Assembly: GCF_028401385.1 (NCBI RefSeq)
Contig: NZ_JAQOMR010000001.1
Span: 4,132,501-4,196,500 of the forward strand
Source of the DNA: Marinicella algicola
GTDB taxonomy: Bacteria; Pseudomonadota; Gammaproteobacteria; Xanthomonadales; Marinicellaceae
DNA length: 64,000 bases
Direction of reading: 5' to 3'
The translations under genes and the position numbers were made by a program. Shown one piece after another: positions 56,944 to 64,000 of this stretch. The notes beneath the pieces are model-generated. The model was not told where the DNA came from. It saw only the letters and a list, made by a program, of their open reading frames with translations, and searched no databases. How positions within the stretch are numbered: the stretch's first letter is position 1; each line of letters opens with the position of its first letter.

Positions 56944-57522
56944 ATGTCCGAACCCGTTCACGAATTCACGCTGAAACCACTCGACTGGCACCCCTATGTG
57001 ACGCCGGTTGATCTTGAGACGGCGACCGAGGCACAGCGCGACGCGCTGAAGATCACGCCGTCAAATACCAAGGTGTCGGACTATGTGCTGGTGCTGGCGC
57101 AGGAACCGGAGACGCTGAAGGAGCGCTCGCCGCTCTTCAACGATATCATGTATTCCAAGGAGGGGCTGTCGCGGGCCGGCCGGGAGATGGGCGCGCTTGC
57201 CGCCTCCTTCGTCAACAAATGCATCTATTGCGCCACCGTCCACGCCAATCGCCATATCCAGCTGGAAAAGCGCCCCGAGGTGATCTACGCGATCTACGAA
57301 AAGGGCCTTGAGGCGGATCTTCCCGAATACGATCAGGCGTTGTTCAATTTCGGCGTTGATCTGACAGCTCACCCGGACAATGTCGGGGTCTATCAGTTCT
57401 ATCATTTGCGCGAGGCCGGCCTTGACGACCTGGAAATTCTCGACCTAATCCACGCCATCGCCATTTTCGGCTGGGCCAACCGGCTGATGCACACGCTCGG
57501 CGAGCCGCACATCAAGGAATAG
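56944..57522 (+). CDS. AhpD-like peroxidase-related protein (CMD family, Avi_7169-type)
   Basis: 192 residues. The AhpD active-site motif NKCIYCATVHANRHIQ (Cys-x-x-Cys-x3-His) is intact. It probably acts in peroxide or thiol redox chemistry and may form a hetero-oligomer with the preceding CMD protein, whose stop it follows by 1 bp. Its function in the cluster is inferred. Confidence 0.85.
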   Translation: MSEPVHEFTLKPLDWHPYVTPVDLETATEAQRDALKITPSNTKVSDYVLVLAQEPETLKERSPLFNDIMYSKEGLSRAGREMGALAASFVNKCIYCATVHANRHIQLEKRPEVIYAIYEKGLEADLPEYDQALFNFGVDLTAHPDNVGVYQFYHLREAGLDDLEILDLIHAIAIFGWANRLMHTLGEPHIKE

Positions 57523-57566
57523 GTTATTTTGGAAACCACCGCCAGCCGCGTTCCGCGCCCTTTTCG

Positions 57567-58867
57567 GTGACGCACCGGCAGGTGCTCACCATCGCCTTGC
57601 CGATGATGATCGCGCATTTTTCCACCCCGCTGGTGAGCCTTGCGGCCACCGGCGTGGTCGGTCAGTTGCGCGATGAGGTGCTGATTGGCGGTGTGGCGCT
57701 GGCGGCGGTGATTTTCGACGTGTTGTTCACCACCTTCAATTTCCTGCGCGGGGCCACGACCGGTTTTACGGCGCAGGCCGTCGGCGCTGATGATCGCCGC
57801 GCCGAACAGCGCATGCTGCTTGGCGGTATCCTGATCGCGATCGGCGCAGGCCTTCTCATCCTGCTGCTCCATGTGCCGATTGGTCATCTTGGATTGTTGG
57901 TGCTCGGTGCCGACGGCGAAGTCGGAGAGGCGGCCTGGACCTACTATTCCTGGCGGGTATGGTCGGCGCCGTTTGCGCTCTTCAATTTCGTTGTCTTTGG
58001 TTGGGTTATTGGCCGGGGCGAGGCGGTAACAGCGCTTTCGCTGCAGGTCGCGCTCAATGCGCTCAACCTGTTTTTCAGTTTTTATGGGTGCTGTGGCTGA
58101 ACTACGGGCTGGCCGGTGCGGGCGCTGCAAGCCTTGTCGCCGAAGGGCTGACTGCCATTGCCGGTGTCGTGCTGGTTGTTCGCCGAACCGACCGGAGCAA
58201 ATGGGAAGTTCCGGACCTTTCGACCGTAAAGCGGCTGTTTTCGGTTAATCGCGACATGATGATCCGCTCGTTTGCGCTTTTGATCGGGATCTCGTTCTTC
58301 ACCCGGCAGAGTGGGGTTCTGGGCATCGATGTTCTGGCCGCAAACACGGTGCTGCTCCGCTACTATTTCTTCGGCGTCGCCTTTCTCGATGGCTTTGCCA
58401 CCGCCGCCGAACAGCTGGCCGGCCGCGCCGTGGGCGCGTTCTATCGCCCGGCCTTCGACCGCGTGATCCGGCTGACCACGCTCTGGGGGGTGGCGATGGC
58501 AGTGTTCGTTTCGGGTGCCTTCTTCATCTCCGGGCCCTGGGTCGTCGCGCTGATCGCACCGATCGCCGAGACCCAGGAACTCGCCCATGTCTATCTGCCT
58601 TATGCGGCGATCATGCCGATCATTGGCGTGATTGCCTTCCAAATGGATGGGGTGTTCATCGGTGCCACCTGGTCACGCGAAATGCGCACGCTGATGCTGA
58701 TTTCGCTGGCCTGCTACTTCGCCGCCTGGGCCGTGCTGCAGCCGCTTTTTGGCAATCACGGCCTGTGGATGGCGATGTTGCTGTTTCAGGGCGTGCGCTC
58801 TGTCGCCTTCCGGCTTATGCTGCCGAAGCTGGCTGACCGGACGTTTTCAGGGCGCTATCCGCTTTGA
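57567..58867 (+). CDS. MATE family efflux transporter, DinF-like (frameshifted)
   Basis: About 12 membrane spans in two MATE repeats: MTHRQVLTIALPMMIAHFST start, FLRGATTGFTAQAVGADDRR, and in the second half IGISFFTRQSGVLGIDVLAA. The frame breaks near 58085 (TTTTT run); restoring one base gives FSVFMGAVAEL-type continuity into WLNYGLAGAGAASLVAEGLT. Length ~443 residues. A TTG at 57529 with another shift in CCCTTTT could add 13 residues. It exports cationic drugs or metabolites and is transcribed with the CMD gene upstream. Confidence 0.86.
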
Positions 58868-58876
58868 GGCTGGAAC

Positions 58877-59122
58877 TCAGTCTTCCGGTTTTTCTTCAGG
58901 CTCGCGCGAATTGAAATAGTGACGATCCGCTGAGATGAAGAACACATAGGCCATATAGGCTGCGGCCGCGCCAAACAGCGCCGACCAGAACGGTGTGCCG
59001 ATGAAAAGCTCGGCAATGGCCCAGCCGCCGCAAAGCGCGACGGCAAGGACCCTGACCCAGAGCGGCTTCAGCGATGGGTGTTTCAGATTGAGGCTTTCGC
59101 GCCAGTCGATCTTGCCTGCCAT
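58877..59122 (-). CDS. Small two-span membrane protein, hypothetical
   Basis: 81 residues from the ATG at 59122 (MAGKIDWRESLNLKHPSLKP). Two hydrophobic segments, WVRVLAVALCGGWAIAELFI and PFWSALFGAAAAYMAYVFFI, then an acidic tail (SREPEEKPED). It converges with the MATE gene. No function known to me. Confidence 0.72.
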   Translation of the reverse strand: MAGKIDWRESLNLKHPSLKPLWVRVLAVALCGGWAIAELFIGTPFWSALFGAAAAYMAYVFFISADRHYFNSREPEEKPED

Positions 59123-59191
59123 GTCTTCGCCTTTCGGGTTTACCGTTTCAAAAGGCATAGCGGGGAAGGGCGGTCGATTGCAAGACGGCTA

Positions 59192-60227
59192 TCAAAGAAG
59201 CATGGCTGTCATCTCGGTTGCGCCATAGCCAAACTCGAAGGTCGCCGTGCCGGTGAAGGCGAGACGGGCATAATCGCCGGCTGTGAAATAGCTGATGGCG
59301 GTTGCCGAATGGGTGAGCGGGCTGCCCCGGTGGCGATGCCGCGCAGGACCACGCAGTTTTCCGACCCGTTCTTTTCCAGCAATACGGTGTAGTTGCCTGC
59401 TGCTGAGGCCGTGACGGTGAGACTGAGGGCATAATAGCCGCTTGCGGGAAAGGTAAGTCTGTTGCCGCCGCCGGTGACGGCCGCGCCCAGCGCAAACCCG
59501 CCTTCACCGACATGAAGCGTGCCGAAGCCTCTGTTGGCGGGACCCGCGATCAGCACCGAACCGCTCGGTGCAGCGGCCCGGGCCAGCGGACGCGAGGGCA
59601 TGGTGACGGCGCCTTCCGGGGTGATCCGCAGCGCTTCGTGCCAGCTTGCGCCATCGGCGCTGGTCTTGATGGCAAAACTGTCCGAGCCGGAAAGCCCCAT
59701 CTCCGTGCGCCCGGACCAGCCCGTCTGGTAAAGCAATGAGGCTGTGTCGCCGGGCGAAGCCTTGTTGATCTTCAACTGATGCCCGCTGCCGGCATTGTTG
59801 AAGAGTGTCGCGTCGGCTGAAATCGCCAGCCTGTTGATGGCGTCGGCGGTTGCGTTGATGCCGAGCATGGAGGTTTCGAGGTTCGCCGGCAGGGGCGGTG
59901 AAACCCAGTCGCTTCCGTCGAAAATGCGCAGGCTGCCATCGGTTGCAAACCAGGCCGACCAGCCGGCAACCGGTGCTACAAACTGCCAGTGGCCGTCCTG
60001 AAAGATTGCGATGGTGCCTGCCTGGCCTGCCCATTCGCCGGTTGGTGCGGCGGAAACCAGATAGCAGATGCCATCGTCTGGGCTTGTAGGCGGCGCGTTG
60101 CCCTCACCGGCAATGGCGAGGTGGACAATCGCGTCGAGCCTCTGAAGCGCCTCGTTGTGGGTCACATGTTTCTGTGCCTGGGCGGGCAGAATGAAGGGAG
60201 GCCAAGCGTGGCCGTCTGATCCGACAT
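59192..60227 (-). CDS. DUF2793 domain protein, phage tail/fibre-like (two frameshifts)
   Basis: ~345 residues from the ATG at 60227 (CAGGAG upstream). The DUF2793 N-domain is QAQKHVTHNEALQRLDAIVH...GQAGTIAIFQDGHWQFVAPV, with GWSAWFATDGSLRIFDGSDW after it. The C-terminal part resembles a beta-sandwich/C1q-like tip (PASGYYALSLTVTASAAGNY). Shifts near 60205 and 59325 (CCCC/GGGG) each fit one missing base; the corrected end is GYGATEMTAMLL at 59192. DUF2793 is typical of gene-transfer-agent and phage structural proteins, but no other phage gene is near. Confidence 0.75.
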
Positions 60228-60526
60228 GATAAACTCCTGTTGCGGGCCTGTGGCCTGATGCTCACAAGCCTAACGCTGCCGGAGTGATCGGGAAAAATGG
60301 TGGGGGAAGCGCGAAGAGCGGCATGATGGCTGAAGAAAAGCGCGGGATATTCTTTGCGGAACAACCGGGTTGCCGCGCGCGGCGCGGACCTCCATGCTTT
60401 TCAAAGCAAAGGCCGCGTTTCAACGCATCAGGAATGACGAGAACGTTCGAAAATAGCTGTTTCCTGCAGTGCCGCCTTGGCAAGTGCTGCTGCTGACGGG
60501 CGCGCGGTGCAACCCCATGCCGCGTG
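60228..60526. other. Non-coding region between DUF2793 gene and comM
   Basis: 299 bp without a credible gene; several short ORFs on both strands show no family features. It carries the DUF2793 gene promoter (minus) and the comM 3' end. Confidence 0.5.
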
Positions 60527-62065
60527 TCAGGCGGCAGTGTGGATGCGTTCGGCTGCCGAGATCCGGTAGGCAATGGCTTCGCCAATATGCACCCGACCGA
60601 CATTTGCCTTGCCGTCCAGATCGGCGATGGTACGGGCGACCTTCAGGATACGGTGATAGCCACGGGCGGAAAACTGCATCTTTTCCGCCGCTTCCCGGAG
60701 CAATGCCAGCCCCGCCGCGTCGGGCTCGGCAAGCTTCTCGATCAGGTTGGCCGAACAGCGCGCATTGACGGTTGCCGGGCTTTCACCCAGCGCGGCAAAC
60801 CGATCGCGCTGGGCCTCGCGGGCAGAGGCGACCCGGCGTGCAACCGTGGCACTGGTCTCTCCGGTAGCCGAAGCGCCGATGAGGTCCATGGCGCTGACGG
60901 CGGGAACGTCGATGCGGATGTCGATCCGGTCCATCAGCGGGCCGGAAATCCGCGCCTGATAGTCGGCGGCGCAGCGCGGCCCTCTGGCGCAGGTATGGCC
61001 AGGTTCGCCCGCCATACCGCACCGGCATGGGTTCATCGCAGCCACCAGTTGGAATGCTGCCGGATAGGACACCCGGTGATTGACGCGCGCGATCACACAC
61101 TCACCATTTTCCAGCGGCTGTCGCAGCGCATCGAGCACCTGCGGCGAGAACTCCGGCAATCTCGTCCAGAAACAGAACGCCGTGATGGGCAAGCGAGGCC
61201 TCGCCCGGTCGTGCCTTTATCCCGCCCCCGACCAGTGACGCCATGCTGGCGGAATGATGCGGCGCGCGGAAAGGGCGCCTATCGGACAGGCGGCCGCCTG
61301 CAAGCTTTCCCGCTATCGAATGTACCATCGACATATCCAGCAATTCTTGCGGCAGGAGCGGCGGCAGTATGGAGGGCAGGCGGGCGGCAAGCATGGATTT
61401 TCCCGCACCGGGCGGCCCCGCCATCAGCAGGTTATGGCCGCCGGCGGCGGCCACTTCAAGCGCGCGCTTGGCGCTTTCCTGGCCCTTGATTTCGCAAAGA
61501 TCCGGCAGGCCGTGAGCCGGTGTGCGAACCGCTGGCACCGGACGTGAGAGCACCTGAGTACCCTTGAAATGATTGGCAATCGCGATCAGGCTTTTGGGCG
61601 CCAGAACATCGATATCGGCCCCGGCCCAGGCGGCTTCCGGCCCGCAATCGGCCGGGCAGATCAGCCCCTTGTCCATGGCGTTTGCGGCCATTGCGGCGGG
61701 TAGCGCGCCGGCTACAGCGGCAATCGTGCCGTCGAGATTGAGTTCGCCGATGACGACATAGCCGGTGAGGGCATCCGCTGGCACTGCGCCCAGCGCTGCC
61801 ATCAGAGCGAGCGCAATGGCGAGGTCGAAATGTGACCCTTCCTTCGGAAGGTCCGCGGGTGCGAGATTGACCGTCACCCGTTTGGGCGGCAGGGCAAGGC
61901 CGGTGGCATGGAGGGCTGCCTGCACCCGCTCGCGGCTTTCGGCAACCGCCTTGTCGGGCAGGCCGACAATCTGCATGCCGATCTTGCCGGGGGCCACCAT
62001 GACCTGAACATCGACCGGGACCCCTCGATACCCTGAAATGAAACCGTCTGTACTCTGGAAACCAT
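60527..62065 (-). CDS. comM: ComM/YifB Mg-chelatase-like AAA ATPase (two frameshifts)
   Basis: ATP-dependent helicase family member involved in natural-transformation branch migration in some bacteria. The N-terminal ChlI domain (VDVQVMVAPGKIGMQIVGLP) is followed by AAA motifs: Walker A GPPGAGKSMLA, sensor/Walker B HHGVLFLDE, and FRAPHHSASMASLVGGG. The C-terminal domain includes AMNPCRCGMAGEPGHTCARG and ARGYHRILKVARTIADLDG. Shifts near 62025 and 61175 each fit one missing base. The start at 62065 gives MVSRVQTVSFQGIEG. Restored length ~512 residues. Confidence 0.92.
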
Positions 62066-62275
62066 GACAAGCTCCGCTCCGATCAGTGTCCCTAAAACAG
62101 CATTCTATCCAACCCCATGGTTGTAATGATTCCATATCGCACGCCGTATTGCAAGAACAAAAGAAGAACTTATTGTGCCAGCAGGCCGCAGCGTGTCCTT
62201 CGGGATGGACATGCGCATGTGCGGCGACGTAAACCGTCTGAAACGGGCTTGCGGCTCGATAAGGCGGAGAATGAA

Positions 62276-62607
62276 ATGGGACTGACGACCGAAGAACAGA
62301 TCCTGATCGAACAGCGGGTGACCAATGGCGCGAAATCGGCGGCGGCAGCCTATCTGCTCTGGTTTTTGTCGGCTGGGCCGGCGCACACCGGTTTTATCTC
62401 GGAAGGCCTGGATCGGCGATCACCATGCTGCTGCTGAATGTCGTCGGCTGGCTGACCGCCGTGTTCTTCATCGGCTTTCTGTTTCTCGCCATTTTCGGCA
62501 TCTGGTGGCTGGTCGACCTGTTTCTGATTTCAGGAATGATCGACGCCCAGAAAAACGCGCTGCGCAATTCACTCACGCAGCAGGCTCTGGTCGGGCAGTC
62601 GAAATAG
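62276..62607 (+). CDS. TM2 domain membrane protein (frameshifted)
   Basis: Small membrane protein. The N-terminal part MGLTTEEQILIEQRVTNGAK leads into the TM2 pattern (WAGAHRFYLGR-type turn, two hydrophobic spans LLLNVVGWLTAVFFIGFLFL and AIFGIWWLVDLFLISGMI). The frame breaks near 62375; one restored base links AAAAYLLWF to the second frame. ~110 residues. It converges with gshB. Function unknown. Confidence 0.8.
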
Positions 62608-62611
62608 CGTC

Positions 62612-63559
62612 TCAGCCGCACTTTTTCTCGATTGCATCCCACATCAGCGCCGAAATGTCGGCACCGCCGAATTTCTGCACTTCGCGGATGCCGGTGGGCG
62701 AGGTGACGTTGATCTCGGTCATGTAGTCACCGATGATATCGATGCCGACGAGGATGAAGCCGCGTTCCTTGAGCGATGGGCCGATGCGGGCGCAGATTTC
62801 TTCCTCGCGTGCCGTCAGTTCGGAAGGTTCCGCCCGCCCGCCAACATGCATGTTGGAGCGGCTGTCGGTCTCGGCCGGCACGCGGTTGATCGCGCCGGCA
62901 AACTCGCCGTCAATCAGGATGATGCGCTTGTCGCCCTTGCGCACCGCCGGCAGGTAAGCCTGGGCGATATAGGGCTCGCGGAACATCTGGGCGAACATTT
63001 CCAGCAGCGAGGTGAAGTTGCGGTCGTCGCGGGTGGAATGGAACACCCCTGCACCGCCATTGCCGTAAAGCGGCTTGAGAATGATATCGCCCATTTCCTC
63101 GCGGAAGCGGCGGATTTCATCTTCGTCCTTGGTGATCAGCGTCGGCGGCATCAGGTCGGCGAATTCGGTGACGAAGATCTTTTCCGGTGAATTACGCACC
63201 CAGGCCGGATCGTTGACCACCAGCGTCTTTGGATGAATGCGCTCCAGCAGGTGGGTGGCGGTGATATAGGCCATGTCGAAGGGCGGGTCCTGGCGCAGCA
63301 GCACCACATCCATGGTCGAAAGGTCGATCCGCTCCGGCGCGCCAAGCGTGTAGTGGTCGCCTTCCTTGTCGCGCAGCGTCATCGGTTCGACGGTCGCAAA
63401 CACCTTGCCATCGCGCAGGCTCAGCCGCTCGGGCGTGTAGTGGAACAGGTTATAGCCGCGGTTCTGGGCTTCCAGACTCATCGCAAAGGTCGAATCGCCC
63501 GCTATCTTCACGGTGGAGATATGGTCCATCTGGACGGCGACGTTTTTGATTGCGGCCAT
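62612..63559 (-). CDS. gshB: Glutathione synthetase
   Basis: 315 residues, intact. Joins gamma-glutamylcysteine and Gly with ATP. Landmarks: [59 protein letters not shown] (ATP-grasp) and [20 protein letters not shown]. The ATG at 63559 was chosen over in-frame upstream codons because it gives the family N-terminus and length. Convergent with the TM2 gene. Confidence 0.95.
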   Translation of the reverse strand: MAAIKNVAVQMDHISTVKIAGDSTFAMSLEAQNRGYNLFHYTPERLSLRDGKVFATVEPMTLRDKEGDHYTLGAPERIDLSTMDVVLLRQDPPFDMAYITATHLLERIHPKTLVVNDPAWVRNSPEKIFVTEFADLMPPTLITKDEDEIRRFREEMGDIILKPLYGNGGAGVFHSTRDDRNFTSLLEMFAQMFREPYIAQAYLPAVRKGDKRIILIDGEFAGAINRVPAETDSRSNMHVGGRAEPSELTAREEEICARIGPSLKERGFILVGIDIIGDYMTEINVTSPTGIREVQKFGGADISALMWDAIEKKCG

Positions 63560-63635
63560 GAAAAGCGTGTCCCGGTTGTTTAAGGCGACCCGATATTTAG
63601 TCATCGCATCGCCCCTTGGCAATCGCAGGCGTCGC

Positions 63636-64000
63636 TCAGGCGTTCGAAAGCCGCTTTCCGGTGGCGTGGTCGTAGAAATGCACCTTCTCCGGCAGCACCG
63701 CGAAGGTGAGTTCGTCGGCAAGCGGTATCTCGGGAGAAAGCGCTGCCGTCAGCCGTTCACCATCGGTCATGCAATGGGCAAGCCTCGTGGCGCCAAGCTC
63801 TTCGACGTAATCGAGCCGGGCCTTGATGCCTGTTCCCGTTGTTGGCTGCAGGTCTTCCGGGCGGATACCAACGGTGACCGGGCCATCGGCAGGCGGCGCG
63901 CTTGAAAATTGCATGCTGTTGTCGCCAATCATGAGCTGGCCACCGGTGAGCTTGCCCTCGACCAGGTTCATCGCCGGAGACCCGATGAAGTTGGCGACGA
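63636..64000 (-). CDS. Sugar ABC transporter ATP-binding protein (MalK/UgpC type), C-terminal part
   Basis: Only the last ~121 residues are inside the window; the 5' part lies beyond position 64000. The stretch [16 protein letters not shown] marks the ATPase-TOBE junction (the FIGSP-MN motif of MalK/UgpC), and [20 protein letters not shown] is the TOBE domain. It belongs to a carbohydrate ABC importer whose other parts are outside the window. Confidence 0.9.
   Translation of the reverse strand, partial: VANFIGSPAMNLVEGKLTGGQLMIGDNSMQFSSAPPADGPVTVGIRPEDLQPTTGTGIKARLDYVEELGATRLAHCMTDGERLTAALSPEIPLADELTFAVLPEKVHFYDHATGKRLSNA

Noticed and set aside
55602..56945. 447-codon minus-strand frame across three plus-strand genes
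   Set aside because: It spans the ends of several intact plus-strand genes with ribosome-binding sites and has no recognisable motif.
1..64000. Possible insertion sequences, CRISPR arrays or prophage blocks
   Set aside because: No transposase motif, no regularly spaced repeat and only one isolated phage-like gene (DUF2793) were seen.
1..64000. Reading the broken genes as true pseudogenes
   Set aside because: The breaks hit essential genes, are all cured by one base in or beside a homopolymer, and leave the protein sequence well conserved on both sides.

Overview
The window looks like a chromosomal segment of an alphaproteobacterium of the order Hyphomicrobiales (rhizobia and relatives). The evidence is a ChpT-CtrA-SciP cell-cycle module, an RpoH gene directly downstream of an RluD-type pseudouridine synthase, an EipA/DUF1134 envelope protein, many ABC uptake systems, and high-GC coding sequence. 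The genus cannot be fixed from sequence alone. No insertion sequence, prophage block, CRISPR array, rRNA or replication origin was seen. The only RNA gene found is tRNA-Gly(GCC).

Layout. 0-8.5 kb: pectin/oligogalacturonide use (KDG kinase tail, AraC regulator, a four-gene Tog-like ABC importer, and a GH28 polygalacturonase joined to a GH105 unsaturated-glycan hydrolase). 8.5-14.5 kb: a TrpXYZ-like ABC importer, ung, a RidA protein and a GH32 beta-fructosidase. 14.7-23.7 kb: a catabolic cluster for a nitrogen-containing cyclic compound (flavodoxin-fold reductase, FAD oxidase, cytosine-deaminase-like amidohydrolase, THI5/NMT1-type ABC importer, divergent LysR, creatininase family, EamA exporter). 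23.9-33 kb: mostly housekeeping (purA, acidic membrane protein, nitroreductase, rpoH, rluD, TrmH methylase, eipA). 32.5-38 kb: cell-cycle island chpT - HlyD-like adaptor - TolC-like lipoprotein - ctrA - fliJ - sciP, followed by an ExoY/PssA-type sugar transferase. 39-44 kb: tRNA-Gly, a fucose-isomerase-like protein, a prolyl-tRNA editing domain, YbbN thioredoxin, a Lon N-domain protein and Trm112. 44.1-47.5 kb: three unfamiliar, closely packed genes (tandem half-barrel membrane protein, secreted protein, trypsin fold lacking all three catalytic residues). 47.5-57.5 kb: a probable opine/amine-type catabolic cluster (octopine-dehydrogenase family, Lrp, Asp/Glu racemase family, PotFGHI-like ABC importer, flavin monooxygenase, DsbA-like isomerase, two AhpD/CMD proteins). 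57.5-64 kb: MATE exporter, a DUF2793 phage-tail-like protein, comM, a TM2 protein, gshB, and the 3' end of a sugar ABC ATPase gene.

The sequence carries about 35 apparent single-base frameshifts, nearly all of them one base missing from a run of identical bases, in housekeeping and accessory genes alike (purA, ung, rluD, comM, trmH and others). I read these as consensus errors in the assembly rather than gene decay. Affected genes are therefore given as one CDS covering all frames, with the approximate position of each shift.

The most novel region is 44.16-47.52 kb, with its pseudo-protease. Next come the adaptor/outer-membrane pair between chpT and ctrA, and a nested hairpin that overlaps the ribosome-binding site of the creatininase-family gene.
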